Assembly (NCBI GenBank): GCA_028873595.1
Contig: JAPPOV010000014.1
Location: 1 to 64,000 of the forward strand
Reading direction: 5' to 3'
DNA: 64,000 bases
Source of the DNA: Gemmatimonadota bacterium
GTDB lineage: Bacteria > Gemmatimonadota > Gemmatimonadetes > Longimicrobiales > Gaopeijiaceae
In this document: positions 51,923-60,749 of the stretch, piece by piece
How the letters are laid out: every line of letters starts with the position of its first letter
Numbering within the stretch: position 1 is the first letter of the stretch
Position numbers and translations under genes: made by a program
The notes under the pieces: model-generated
Database searches by the model: none
The model's input: the letters and a program-made list of their open reading frames with translations, nothing else
Told to the model about the DNA's origin: nothing

Positions 51923-53217
51923 GCCTTTGGGGACCTGCGATGTTCTTCGCCGTGCTGGCGATGATCTTCACCGGATATCCGGTTGCGTTCGCACTCGGTG
52001 GCACCGCGCTGATCTTTGCGCTGATCGGGTCGTTGGCAGGTGTCTTCGACATCCCGCTGCTCTTTGCGCTACCGGAGCGGACGTTCGGCACGATGTCGAA
52101 TTTCACGCTCCTGGCGGTACCCTTCTTCATCTTCATGGGCACCGTACTCGAGAAGTCCAAGCTGGCCGAGCAGTTGCTCGAGACGATCGGGCTCCTGTTC
52201 GGTCGATTCCGGGGAGGACTGGCGATCGGAGTGATTTTCGTCGGCGCACTCCTCGCCGCCGCAACGGGCGTCGTCGGCGCGAGCGTGACGGCGATGGGGC
52301 TCATCTCGCTGCCGGTGATGCTGCGCAACGGCTACAAGGACGAGATCAGTCTCGGAACGATCGCCGCGGCCGGGACGTTGGGGCAGATCATTCCGCCTTC
52401 CATTGTGTTGATCGTTCTGGGCGACCAGATGGGTGTGCCCGTGGGTTCACTCTTTCGAGCCGCGCTGGTTCCGGGCCTGGTGCTCACCGGAGCGTACGCC
52501 GTGTACGTCGCGTTTCTCGCGTTCGCCAAGCCCGAGGTGGCTCCGGCGCTGCCGGAGGACATGCGGATCGAGGGCGCCGAGCTCGTCAAGCGCGTCGTGG
52601 TGTCCCTGCTGCCGCCGCTGGTCCTGATCGTGGTGGTGCTCGGAAGCATCTTCGCCGGAGTTGCGACGCCGACAGAGGCGGGAGCGCTCGGTTCGGTCGG
52701 GGCGATTCTGCTGGCGTTGGCGAACCGGTCGTTCTCGTTCGACGCCTTGAACAAAGCGATGGAGGAGACGAGCCGGCTCACGATCATGGTGATCTTCCTC
52801 CTGATCGGGTCGACGGCCTTCGCGCTGGTCTTCCGCGGCTTCGACGGTGATATCTGGATTGAGACGATGCTGACCGGGATCCCCGGCGGCGCGCTGGGCT
52901 TCCTGCTGGTCGTCAACATCGTCGTCTTCATTCTCGGCTTCTTCATCGACTTCTTCGAGATCGCCTTCATCATCGTGCCGTTGATCGTACCGGCGGCCGA
53001 GATCCTCGGGGTCGATCTGACCTGGCTCGGTATCGTGCTGGCCATGAACCTCCAGACGTCGTTTCTGACACCACCGTTCGGGTTCAGTCTGTTCTATCTC
53101 CGCGGTGTCACGCCGGGAGATATTCCGACGACGTCGATCTATCGCGGGGTCATCCCGTTCATTGTGATTCAGCTCATCGTACTCGCGGGTGTCATCTGGA
53201 TGGCTGTCCCGAGGTAG
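51919..53217 (+). CDS. dctM: TRAP transporter large permease (DctM-like)
   Basis: A 432-residue polytopic membrane protein (about 12-13 hydrophobic segments) of the DctM/SiaM family, carrying substrate through the inner membrane with sodium. The motifs MSNFTLLAVPFFIFMGTVLEKS near 56-77 and GIVLAMNLQTSFLTPPFGFSLFYLRGV near 374-400 (the T-P-P-F region) are intact. The product is a typical C4-dicarboxylate/keto-acid type permease. ATGA overlap with dctQ. Confidence 0.93.
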   Translation: MSLWGPAMFFAVLAMIFTGYPVAFALGGTALIFALIGSLAGVFDIPLLFALPERTFGTMSNFTLLAVPFFIFMGTVLEKSKLAEQLLETIGLLFGRFRGGLAIGVIFVGALLAAATGVVGASVTAMGLISLPVMLRNGYKDEISLGTIAAAGTLGQIIPPSIVLIVLGDQMGVPVGSLFRAALVPGLVLTGAYAVYVAFLAFAKPEVAPALPEDMRIEGAELVKRVVVSLLPPLVLIVVVLGSIFAGVATPTEAGALGSVGAILLALANRSFSFDALNKAMEETSRLTIMVIFLLIGSTAFALVFRGFDGDIWIETMLTGIPGGALGFLLVVNIVVFILGFFIDFFEIAFIIVPLIVPAAEILGVDLTWLGIVLAMNLQTSFLTPPFGFSLFYLRGVTPGDIPTTSIYRGVIPFIVIQLIVLAGVIWMAVPR

Positions 53218-53392
53218 TCGGGTGTCGCGTGGGGCCGTGGATGGCCTTGCGCGTCCAGTGTGACCGCTGCGGGCGGGTCGGACGTGTTTCCGGCCCGCCC
53301 GCGCTGCATCGCACAGCACGAAGCCACCCATGAGTCTGTGGGGCGGCGGACGGGGTGGACTCGTCGCGGCCGCCGCGACAGGTTGCCTCCCC

Positions 53393-54034
53393 ATGGCGAC
53401 GTACACCCCGGCTGACCCCGAACGGACCACCATCTGGACCGGTGGTCGGCGGAAGCTCGGCCGTGACCCGGTGCTCGGGCCCTGGGTGAAGAAGGTGGGA
53501 ACGATCCGCGTTCCTGTACTGGACGACGACCCGTTCCCCTACCTCGCTCGAACCATCTGCTACCAGCAGCTGGCCGGTCGCGCCGCCCAGACGATCCATG
53601 GCCGGTTCGTGGATGCGGTGCAGGGGGAGGTTACGCCGGCCAAGATCCTTCGGGTGCGGGAGACCACATTGCGAAGAGCTGGGCTATCACGGGCCAAGCT
53701 CGCGGCCATCCGAGATCTCGCGTCGAAGATTCTCTCCGGTGAGGTCGAGGTGCACGATCTCGCCGATCAATCCAACGAAGAGGTGATCCGAAGACTGACC
53801 CGAGTTCGAGGCATCGGGGTCTGGACGGCTCAGATGTACCTCATGTTCCGGATGCATCGACCGGACATATGGCCGACCGGTGACCTCGGTGTCAGAAACG
53901 GGTATGCCAAGGCGCACGACCTCGAGCAGGTACCGACGGCGAGAGAGCTCGAGACGCTCGGGGACGGCTATCGACCGTGGCGAAGTGCCGCAGCCTTCTA
54001 CTGCTGGCGAATCCTCGAGACGGAGCTCCCGTGA
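53393..54034 (+). CDS. DNA-3-methyladenine glycosylase II-like (HhH-GPD)
   Basis: A 213-residue base excision repair glycosylase of the AlkA/HhH-GPD superfamily. ICYQQLAGRAAQTIHGRFVD near 45-64, the helix-hairpin-helix LTRVRGIGVWTAQMYLMF near 142-159, and the catalytic Asp in PTGDLGVRNG (Asp near 170) are present. It lacks the AlkA N-terminal TBP-like domain, like the short AlkA/MAG clade. ATG 53393 (MATYTPADPER) is preferred to ATG 53330, whose first 20 residues are Gly/Ala-rich. It sits between the TRAP permeases and the binding protein on the other strand. Confidence 0.85.
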   Translation: MATYTPADPERTTIWTGGRRKLGRDPVLGPWVKKVGTIRVPVLDDDPFPYLARTICYQQLAGRAAQTIHGRFVDAVQGEVTPAKILRVRETTLRRAGLSRAKLAAIRDLASKILSGEVEVHDLADQSNEEVIRRLTRVRGIGVWTAQMYLMFRMHRPDIWPTGDLGVRNGYAKAHDLEQVPTARELETLGDGYRPWRSAAAFYCWRILETELP

Positions 54035-54158
54035 GTCCAGGCACTACATGACTCGATGATCGGCTGCCAGGTAAACCTGGATCTGATCCCGAGTTGTGAT
54101 GGTCTGACGCTCTTTGGAAGGAAGCGGCGGATCGGATCGAAATCGGACCAGACGAACA

Positions 54159-54188
54159 CGGCCCGCCCTCCGAACGGAGAGCGGGCCG
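54159..54188 (-). terminator. Bidirectional-type GC hairpin between convergent genes
   Basis: Arms at 54159-54171 and 54176-54188 form 13 pairs (one G-U) around loop GAAC. It lies 28 nt beyond the dctP stop. The T-run on the minus side is poor (TGTTCGTCTGG), so efficiency is uncertain. Confidence 0.55.
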
Positions 54189-54215
54189 CTGCGTTCACCG
54201 CTGAAGCGACGCAGT

Positions 54216-55346
54216 CTACACCCGATTGAACGCCGAGACCTGGTAGGCGAGCTCGTTGCCCTGCGCGTAGGACCACTGGGCATCGCGGAACGTCCGGTAC
54301 GATTCGAAGACCTGGCGGAACGTCGCGTCCGCGGCGGCCTGCTCTTCCAGGTACGCGTTCGACTCACGCCAGGCCGCGTCCATGATGTCCTGCGGGTACT
54401 CGCGGACGACGACGCCGTGGTCGTTCACCAGCCGCTGCAGGGCCAGCGGGTTGGCGTGGTCATAGGCGGCCAGCCGATCGGCGAAGGTCTCGCCGCACAC
54501 GGATTGCAGGATCTCCTGGTATGCGGGTGGCAGCTCGTTGTACGCGTCCATGCTGATGAGGAGGCCCATCGTCACGCCCGGTTCCCACCAGCCAGGGTAG
54601 TAGTAGTTCTTGGCGACCTGGTAGAAGCCGAGCTTCTCGTCGTCATACGGACCCACCCATTCGGTCGCGTCGATCGCACCGCGCTCCAGTGCCGGGTAGA
54701 TCTCCGGGGCGCCGAGGTTCTGCACGGTGACGCCGAGGCGTGACATGATCTCTCCGCCGATTCCGGGAATACGGAAGCGCAGGCCAGCCATATCCGCGAG
54801 GCTTCCGACGGGCTCGCGGAACCAGCCGCCCATTTGCCCGCCCGTCGAGTTACACGGGAACGAGATCACACCGAAGTCGGCGTAGATCGAGTTCAGTAGC
54901 TCGAGGCCGCCGCCGTGCATCATCCATGCGTATTGCTGGCGCGTGCTGAGACCGAACGGGATCGCCGTATCGAAGGCGAGCGCGGGGTTCTTGCCGATGT
55001 AGTAGTAGCCCGGTGAGACACCGCACTGGACGGTCCCCTGCATCACCGCATCCATGACCTGGAGAGCGGGCACGATTTCGTTCGCCTGATACACACGGAT
55101 CGTGAAGTTGCCCCCTGTGAGCTCTTCGACTCTGCGCGCGACGCGGACGCCGGCGCCGTGGAGCAGGTCGAGACTCTCCGGGAAGCTCGTCGCGAGACGC
55201 CAGCTCACGCGCGGCCCGCTGATGCCGGCTCCCCCCGTGGCCTGGGTCTCACTGCCGGTTTCTCCTCCTCCGCACGCGCTAAGCGCCGCGACGCCCGCGG
55301 CTCCCGTTCCGGCCTTCTTGATGAAGTCCCGTCTCTTGATGGTCAT
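54216..55346 (-). CDS. dctP: TRAP transporter solute-binding protein (DctP family)
   Basis: A 376-residue periplasmic substrate-binding lipoprotein or Tat-exported protein: twin-arginine RRDFIKKAG and lipobox LSAC (VAALSACGGG) are both present. The DctP fold starts at about residue 46 (VSWRLATSFPESLDLLHGAGVRVARRVEEL) and has the conserved FRIPGIGGEIMSRLGVTVQNLGAPEIYPALERGAIDATEWVGPYDDEKLG, with the substrate-clamping Arg in FRIPG. The GGQMGGWF and WVGP motifs resemble TakP-like alpha-keto-acid binders. It is separated from dctQM and is on the opposite strand. Confidence 0.93.
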   Translation of the reverse strand: MTIKRRDFIKKAGTGAAGVAALSACGGGETGSETQATGGAGISGPRVSWRLATSFPESLDLLHGAGVRVARRVEELTGGNFTIRVYQANEIVPALQVMDAVMQGTVQCGVSPGYYYIGKNPALAFDTAIPFGLSTRQQYAWMMHGGGLELLNSIYADFGVISFPCNSTGGQMGGWFREPVGSLADMAGLRFRIPGIGGEIMSRLGVTVQNLGAPEIYPALERGAIDATEWVGPYDDEKLGFYQVAKNYYYPGWWEPGVTMGLLISMDAYNELPPAYQEILQSVCGETFADRLAAYDHANPLALQRLVNDHGVVVREYPQDIMDAAWRESNAYLEEQAAADATFRQVFESYRTFRDAQWSYAQGNELAYQVSAFNRV

Positions 55347-55528
55347 GTCTGCCCTGTGTCTGTCGTTCGGTCACCTGATCCAGCCGCACCGGTCTGGTGC
55401 CCGGCGCACGAAGGCGAATGAAGTAACCCACCCATCGGCCTTGGGCAATCGCTGTCTGGCGCGGACCGGCTCGGGGGCGAATACTTGCCGAGCTCATGTC
55501 CTTCTTCGACCGCTGTCCCGAGGCCCCG

Positions 55529-57259
55529 ATGCGTCGTCTGGTATCGCACTCCATGTGCCTGTTCACCGTGCCTCTGCTGACTCTGCTCACCGCGTCCGTA
55601 GTCACGGCACCCATCTCCGGGCAGGCCCAGGAAACCGCGACGTCGAACGGCGGAATGGTCTCATCCCAGCAGTGGATCGCGAGTGAGGTAGGAGCCGACG
55701 TTCTCGCAGCAGGTGGGAATGCCGTGGACGCTGCGATCGCGACAGGATTCGCGCTGGCCGTGACGCACCCCACCGCGGGGAATATCGGGGGCGGTGGCTT
55801 CATGGTGATTCGCTTCCCCAACGGCCAGTCCACGACAATCGACTTTCGCGAGAAGGCACCGTTGGCGGCCCATCCCGAGATGTGGCTCGATGAGGACGGC
55901 GAGTACTCCTTCGAGGTTCACCACCGGAGCCACCGGGCAGTCGGCGTACCCGGAACCGTTGCGGGTTTCGACAAGGCGCATCGCCTCTACGGAGCCGCGG
56001 AGTGGCGTGAGCTGGTCGATCCGTCGGTAGACCTGGCCAAAGACGGGTTCGAGCTGAGTGAGGCACTCGCGGGATCCATTGCTCGGTTCTCGTCGGGGCG
56101 CGCCAGTCGATACGAGGCGACGGTTGCTGCGTTCACCAACGACGGCGCACCGTATAGCGCGGGGGACACCTGGAGACAGCCCGACCTCGGTCGGACGCTG
56201 GAGCGGATCCGCGATGATCGCTCGGATGGCTTTTACCGAGGTGTGACGGCCAGGCTGATCGCCGCGGAGATGCGACGGGGCGGCGGCCTCATCACCGAGG
56301 AGGATCTCGATCGGTACGAGGCTCGCGAGCGAACGCCCGTCAAAGGCACGTACCGTGGCTATGACGTTATTTCGATGCCGCCACCGAGTTCCGGTGGGGT
56401 CGCAATCGTCACTGCACTGAACATCCTCGAGGAGTACGATCTCAGCGCGATGGGGCACAACAGCGCGGAGTATGTGCATCACCTGGCGGAAGCGATGCGC
56501 AGAGCCTTCCGTGATCGCGCGACGTATCTTGCCGATGCCGACTTCGCCGACGTCCCAATCCATCGACTGACCAGTAAGGAGTATGCGGGGTGGCTCCGTC
56601 GTGATCTGGATTCGGAGCGTGCCTCGATCTCACACCCGTCGGACGTCGAGCAGCCGTACGAATCTCCCGAGACGACCCACTATTCGGTGGTCGACGGCGA
56701 CGGAATGGCCGTGTCCGTCACGTACACGCTCGAGTCCGGTTACGGATCGGGCATCGTCGTTCCCGGCGGTGGGTTCCTGTTGAACAATGAGATGGGTGAC
56801 TTTAACGCGGGACCCGGCCTGACGAATACCAGTGGGCTGATTGGGACGGAGCCGAACCTGGCACGCCCCCAGCAGCGGATGCTCTCGTCGATGTCGCCAA
56901 GTATTCTTGCGAAGGACGGGGATCTCATCGCGGTCATCGGATCACCTGGCGGTCGGACCATCATCAACACGACGCTTCAGCTAATCCTGAACATGGTCGA
57001 CTTCGACATGGACATTCAGGAAGCGGTCGATGCGTCCCGCATGCATCACCAATGGCTCCCCGACCGGATTCGGCTCGAAGCCGGTGCGGTGACGCCGGAC
57101 GTGGTCGAGGCCCTCGAGGAGCTGGGGCACACGGTACAAATGGGTGGCCGCCAGGGCTCAGCGAATGCAGTCGGTGTGAACCCGCGGACCGGTGAGCGCA
57201 TGGGTGCTCCGGATCCACGGAGTGCGGATGCGGGTGCGGTCGGCGTCGGGGCACGATAG
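55529..57259 (+). CDS. ggt: Gamma-glutamyltransferase
   Basis: A 576-residue N-terminal nucleophile hydrolase that cleaves glutathione and transfers gamma-glutamyl groups in the periplasm. The precursor self-cleaves before the catalytic Thr382 in ETTHYSVVDGDG; residues near 460-490 and the GSPGGRTIINTTLQLILNMVDF block complete the small subunit. The signal peptide is MRRLVSHSMCLFTVPLLTLLTA. Start at ATG 55529 has GAGG 6 nt upstream and gives a better signal peptide than ATG 55496. Length matches the family. Confidence 0.94.
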   Translation: MRRLVSHSMCLFTVPLLTLLTASVVTAPISGQAQETATSNGGMVSSQQWIASEVGADVLAAGGNAVDAAIATGFALAVTHPTAGNIGGGGFMVIRFPNGQSTTIDFREKAPLAAHPEMWLDEDGEYSFEVHHRSHRAVGVPGTVAGFDKAHRLYGAAEWRELVDPSVDLAKDGFELSEALAGSIARFSSGRASRYEATVAAFTNDGAPYSAGDTWRQPDLGRTLERIRDDRSDGFYRGVTARLIAAEMRRGGGLITEEDLDRYEARERTPVKGTYRGYDVISMPPPSSGGVAIVTALNILEEYDLSAMGHNSAEYVHHLAEAMRRAFRDRATYLADADFADVPIHRLTSKEYAGWLRRDLDSERASISHPSDVEQPYESPETTHYSVVDGDGMAVSVTYTLESGYGSGIVVPGGGFLLNNEMGDFNAGPGLTNTSGLIGTEPNLARPQQRMLSSMSPSILAKDGDLIAVIGSPGGRTIINTTLQLILNMVDFDMDIQEAVDASRMHHQWLPDRIRLEAGAVTPDVVEALEELGHTVQMGGRQGSANAVGVNPRTGERMGAPDPRSADAGAVGVGAR

Positions 57260-57287
57260 GGAAGCCGGTAGACAGGAGGGGGCGCCG

Positions 57288-57313
57288 GGGCAGGATGAAC
57301 GCAGATCCTGCCC
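57288..57313 (+). other. Perfect 9-bp hairpin between ggt and the CcmH-like gene
   Basis: GGGCAGGAT (57288-57296) and ATCCTGCCC (57305-57313) with an 8-nt loop lie 61 nt ahead of the CcmH-like ATG. No T-run follows, so it is not a standard terminator; it may be an mRNA structure or protein site. Confidence 0.4.
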
Positions 57314-57373
57314 GTGGGTAGCACAGATGAACGATTCGCGCCCGCCCGCTTGGGCGGATTACGGAGTAGATCG

Positions 57374-57937
57374 ATGATGCGAGGACGACTCGCTCTGCAG
57401 GTACTTTCGTTGGCGTTGTTTGGTGCCGCCGTGACCACGACGCCTGCGGCTGCTCAGTCGACTGGCCCTACGCACGCCGGGTACGACCCGACTGTCAGTG
57501 TCGGCGGGCATTATCACGAGGGTGAGCTCGGCGAGAAGTGGCTTGCACTGGAGAGCGCGCTCAAGTGCAACTGCGGATGTGGTCTCGATGTCCATTCGTG
57601 CCAGTTTCAGATGCAATGCGGGACGTCGCCTGTCTGGTCGCTGCGGATCAAGGAAGCGCTCGAAGCTGGAGAGTCCGTCGAGGCGGTTCAGGCCAGCTTC
57701 GTGGCCGACTACGGAACGGAAGTGCTGATGTTGCCCCCGGCGGAGGGCTTCAACCTGCTCGGATATTTTCTTCCGGCCGCTGCCATTCTGTCCGCGGGCA
57801 TGCTCGTGGGCATGATCGCTCGCGGACGTGCGACGCACGAGACACTTGTGCCGGTCGAGCAGCTGTCAGCCGAGCAGGAGGCCAAGCTCCGTGCGGCGAT
57901 GCAGTCCCTCGACGAGCACGAGAGTCCGGACTGGTAG
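57374..57937 (+). CDS. CcmH-like cytochrome c biogenesis protein with extra cysteines
   Basis: A 187-residue exported protein: signal LSLALFGAAVTTTPAAAQ, then a periplasmic domain with LKCNCGCG (Cys65, Cys67, Cys69) and further Cys76 and Cys82, and one transmembrane helix (about 127-148). The body (SLRIKEALEAGESVEAVQASFVADYGTEVLMLPPAEG) matches the CcmH/CycL fold that reduces apocytochrome c. The standard LRCxxC is replaced by a five-cysteine cluster, which is unusual. No other ccm gene lies near. ATG 57374 is followed by a second ATG at 57377. Confidence 0.75.
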   Translation: MMRGRLALQVLSLALFGAAVTTTPAAAQSTGPTHAGYDPTVSVGGHYHEGELGEKWLALESALKCNCGCGLDVHSCQFQMQCGTSPVWSLRIKEALEAGESVEAVQASFVADYGTEVLMLPPAEGFNLLGYFLPAAAILSAGMLVGMIARGRATHETLVPVEQLSAEQEAKLRAAMQSLDEHESPDW

Positions 57938-57978
57938 ACGCCCCTGCGGGTTCGGATCTGTACGACGGCGTCAGCTGC

Positions 57979-58143
57979 TCACGTGGAACGCACGGCACCG
58001 AGGTCCGCCGCGAGAGCTTGGAGTCGCTCGGGATTGCGACCGGAAAGAACGAGTCGGGTTCCTTGCTGCGCCAGGCGGCGAGCCAGAGCCGATCCCACGC
58101 GACCGTACGCGCCGAAGACAACGATGGTCTTGGCGTTGCTCAT
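57979..58143 (-). pseudogene. Truncated Rossmann-fold (SDR/saccharopine-dehydrogenase-like) remnant, 54 aa
   Basis: Starts at ATG 58143 inside an ATGA overlap with the FAD oxidoreductase stop, so it is in a coupled position. It reads MSNAKTIVVFGAYGRVGSALA, the first beta-alpha-beta of a nucleotide-binding protein with GAYGRVG, then runs to GRNPERLQALAADLGAV and stops at 57979. Only the N-terminal about 54 of 250-400 residues remain, and no continuation exists downstream in any frame before the CcmH-like gene (convergent). I read it as the remnant of a deleted second gene of an operon. Confidence 0.65.
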
Positions 58144-59408
58144 GGTGATTCGAGCTGTTTCGCTTCGAGAATCGCGTCCGCGGTCGTCCGGCCGGATCGG
58201 AGCGCACCCTGGATCGCCCCGAAGTCCGTATAGTCCCCTGTGACCCAAATGCCGGGCTCGTCGCGACGAGGCGCTCGGGAAGCCGCGAACCCGACAGGGT
58301 GCTTCGGCAGGGCGTGTGGAATGTGATACGTCTTGAGGTGCTCCCACCCGTCGACTGCAGGTCCGAACCATCGCTCGAGTTGGCTTCGGGCGTCGGCCGG
58401 AAAACCATCAGGGTCATCCGCAGCGGCATCGACGCCCGAGACCGCGATGAGGTGCTGGCCTTCCGGCGCATAGGCCACCGAGACGTTGCTCATCACTGCG
58501 ACATGATTGGCTGGGCCGGACCCCTCGCCGTCGAGCACGAGCATTGCCGCGGAGATCGGTGCTTCTGGAGCAGCAAAGTAGGAGGTTACGGTAACCTTGA
58601 AGTCCGGGGCTATCGATCGGCGCAGGTGCGCCGCCGATTGTGCGTCGGTCGCGAGGACGATGTCGTTCGTCTGGATCTCCGATCCGTCGTCGAGCGTTAC
58701 CCGTCCACTCTTCACGTCCCGTACGGTCGTGTTGAGTAGTACGCGGTCCTGAAGAGGTTGAGCCAACTGCTCGGGAAGTCGTTGCATCCCTCTGGCCGGG
58801 ACGGCCGCATCGCCTTCGGCAAAGCATCGAAAGTAGTACCGGAAAAGGCGTGCGCTGGTCTCTAACGCACGCTCCAGGAAAACGCCTCCCATAAACGGCC
58901 GGAAGAACGTGTCGATGAAATCGTCCGAAAAGCCCTCGGAGCGAAGCTCGTCGAGCGTCGAACGATCCGTGCCTTCGAATGCTGCCTCCGCGGGGCTGGA
59001 GAGGAGCTGACGACGTAGCCGTGCGACGCGGAGCTTGTCGTCAATGCTTCCGACTCGCGCGCGTGCGGAGGCGAGGGCCGAAGCGGGAGTGCGGAACGGA
59101 TCCCCGAGAACCTCCAGACTCCCGCCGGTCCACACCACGCTGCCGGGCGTGAATCGTTTGAGGTCGAGGTCCGTCGGGTCGAACTGCTTCTGGAATTCTT
59201 CGTAGGCGGTGAGAAGGACCTGGAAGCCTCGGTCGAGAAGGAATCCATCGACCTCATCGGTCCGAATCCTCCCTCCAACGGCATCCGCAGAATCGACAAC
59301 CAGGGTGTCGCGCCCCTTTTCAACCAGGCGTCGTGCGCACGCGAGGCCGGAAATCCCGGCACCGACGATCACCACGTCGGCAGCTTTGGGGAGCGGGGGT
59401 CTATTCAA
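58140..59408 (-). CDS. FAD-dependent amine-oxidase/phytoene-desaturase-like oxidoreductase
   Basis: A 422-residue flavoprotein. VVIVGAGISGLACARRL near residues 12-28 is the dinucleotide-binding loop, followed by VDSADAVGGRIRTDEVDGFLLDRGFQV, the typical amine oxidase/phytoene desaturase N-terminus. The C-terminal FAD block is GIWVTGDYTDFGAIQGALRSGRTTADAIL. Family members oxidise carotenoids, amines or protoporphyrinogen; the substrate here is unclear. The start is at ATG 59408. Followed directly by a truncated Rossmann remnant. Divergent from the DoxX-like gene, 135 bp apart. Confidence 0.85.
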   Translation of the reverse strand: MNRPPLPKAADVVIVGAGISGLACARRLVEKGRDTLVVDSADAVGGRIRTDEVDGFLLDRGFQVLLTAYEEFQKQFDPTDLDLKRFTPGSVVWTGGSLEVLGDPFRTPASALASARARVGSIDDKLRVARLRRQLLSSPAEAAFEGTDRSTLDELRSEGFSDDFIDTFFRPFMGGVFLERALETSARLFRYYFRCFAEGDAAVPARGMQRLPEQLAQPLQDRVLLNTTVRDVKSGRVTLDDGSEIQTNDIVLATDAQSAAHLRRSIAPDFKVTVTSYFAAPEAPISAAMLVLDGEGSGPANHVAVMSNVSVAYAPEGQHLIAVSGVDAAADDPDGFPADARSQLERWFGPAVDGWEHLKTYHIPHALPKHPVGFAASRAPRRDEPGIWVTGDYTDFGAIQGALRSGRTTADAILEAKQLESP

Positions 59409-59543
59409 CGTTCAGTCTCGGTGTTCAGTAGGCGTATAGGTACTTGTGTCAATATTACGCCTGTCTTGCGGCTTGTCCAGTCAGTTGTTTAGGTTGTGTT
59501 CAACTACCAAAATCGTCCGCAAATCGATGTACGGAGAATAGAC

Positions 59544-59909
59544 ATGTCGAATCTGGCCATTGTACTGCAGATCATCATTGCGCTGGGAATCGTGAATGTT
59601 TGGGTGATCCGACGGGATCGGGAGACCGGTTATCGGCCCGAGGGAGCCTCGAACATTGCCGATGAATTTGCCCAGTACGGCTTCTCGGATTCATTCCGGC
59701 GTGTGGTGGGTGCGACCAAGCTGACACTGGCGGCGCTGCTCGTGATTGGCGTCGCGTACGCCCCCTTGGCCATCGCGGCTGCAGCCGGGATGATGATTCT
59801 GATGGTGGGTGCGGTCGCTGCTCACGTGAAGGTCGGGGATCCAATTCTCAAGTCGGTCCCCGCTCTTCTCATGCTGGCTATGTCGACCCTTGTGGTCGTG
59901 GCCAGGTAG
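59544..59909 (+). CDS. DoxX-like membrane protein, 121 aa
   Basis: A small integral membrane protein with four transmembrane helices (about 3-20, 51-68, 72-90, 98-118), like DoxX_2/DoxX-like proteins. ATG 59544 (MSNLAIVLQIIIALGIVN) has GGAG 8 nt upstream and gives a TM start. Its role is unknown; it heads a co-directional run to the photolyase. The next gene begins 2 nt after the stop. Confidence 0.7.
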   Translation: MSNLAIVLQIIIALGIVNVWVIRRDRETGYRPEGASNIADEFAQYGFSDSFRRVVGATKLTLAALLVIGVAYAPLAIAAAAGMMILMVGAVAAHVKVGDPILKSVPALLMLAMSTLVVVAR

Positions 59910-59911
59910 GG

Positions 59912-60337
59912 GTGACCGCACTCTACATCCACCTCGTTGCCACCGTCTTCATGGCGGGCCTGATCGTCTTCGTTCAGGTCGTTCACTACCCGCTCATGGC
60001 GAAGGTCGGCGAAACGGCTTGGGTTGGATACGAGCAGGCGCACACCGTGCGAACCGGGTGGGTGGTCATGCCGGCGATGATCGTGGAGCTTGCGACCGCC
60101 ATATGGATCTTCGTGGAAGCGGCAGGTGATCAGGCCCAGGGCATCGCTCTGTCGGGACTCATCCTGCTTGCGTTCATCTGGACGTCGACTGCTGTTTTTC
60201 AGGCGCCCGCGCACGGTCGTCTGGTCCTGGGCTTCGACAACGAAGTCCACCGCTGGCTCGTCCGGTCGAATTGGATACGGACGTTTGCATGGCTCGCCCG
60301 AGTCCCCATCGCGATTGCGCTCCTGAACATCAACTGA
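59912..60337 (+). CDS. Small integral membrane protein, 141 aa
   Basis: GTG start at 59912. Four hydrophobic segments are visible (about 5-24, 48-66, 77-97, 125-139), with conserved-looking charged or aromatic residues such as VVHYPLMAKVG and APAHGRLVLGFD in the loops. The pattern HYPLM...QAPAHGRL is seen in small membrane proteins linked to photolyase gene clusters. No catalytic motif. Probably co-transcribed with the DoxX-like gene before it and the DUF2256/DUF3253 gene 10 nt after. Confidence 0.65.
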   Translation: MTALYIHLVATVFMAGLIVFVQVVHYPLMAKVGETAWVGYEQAHTVRTGWVVMPAMIVELATAIWIFVEAAGDQAQGIALSGLILLAFIWTSTAVFQAPAHGRLVLGFDNEVHRWLVRSNWIRTFAWLARVPIAIALLNIN

Positions 60338-60347
60338 GCGTCCTGAG

Positions 60348-60749
60348 ATGGAGTCGTCCCGTGAGCGCTATTGTGCCCGATGTGGGCGCCGAATGGAGTA
60401 CCGGAAGCGTTGGGCGTCCAACTGGGCCGAGGTGAGATACTGCAGTGCTCGCTGCCGACGGACTCGAGTCTCGAAGATCGACCGGGCGCTCGAGGAGGCC
60501 TTTATCACTCTGTTGGACACTCGAGCGTCGTCGTCCGTGTGCCCATCGGAGGTCGCACGTGCAGTGCGCCCCGGCGAGTGGGAGACGTTGATGGAAGCGG
60601 CGCGCAGTGCCGGGCGGCGTCTGGCTGCGGCCGGAATGGTAGAATGGGTCCAGCGAGGGCAACGCGTCGACCCCTCGACGGCTCGTGGGACCGTTCGCGT
60701 TCGCCGGGGCCCGCGATGGGGCTCTCGAGCCTCGGCCGGAGTTCCATGA
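60348..60749 (+). CDS. DUF2256-DUF3253 fusion protein
   Basis: A 133-residue protein in two parts. Residues about 8-40 (YCARCGRRMEYRKRWASNWAEVRYCSARCR) form a zinc ribbon of four Cys of the DUF2256 type. Residues about 45-125 form a DUF3253 winged-helix-like domain (LEEAFITLLDTRASSSVCPSEVARAV, WETLMEAARSAGRRLAAAGMVEWVQRG, VDPSTARGTVRVRRG). Both domains are usually separate and commonly found next to photolyase genes. Here they are fused and overlap the photolyase start by 4 nt, so the protein probably works with the photolyase. Confidence 0.85.
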   Translation: MESSRERYCARCGRRMEYRKRWASNWAEVRYCSARCRRTRVSKIDRALEEAFITLLDTRASSSVCPSEVARAVRPGEWETLMEAARSAGRRLAAAGMVEWVQRGQRVDPSTARGTVRVRRGPRWGSRASAGVP

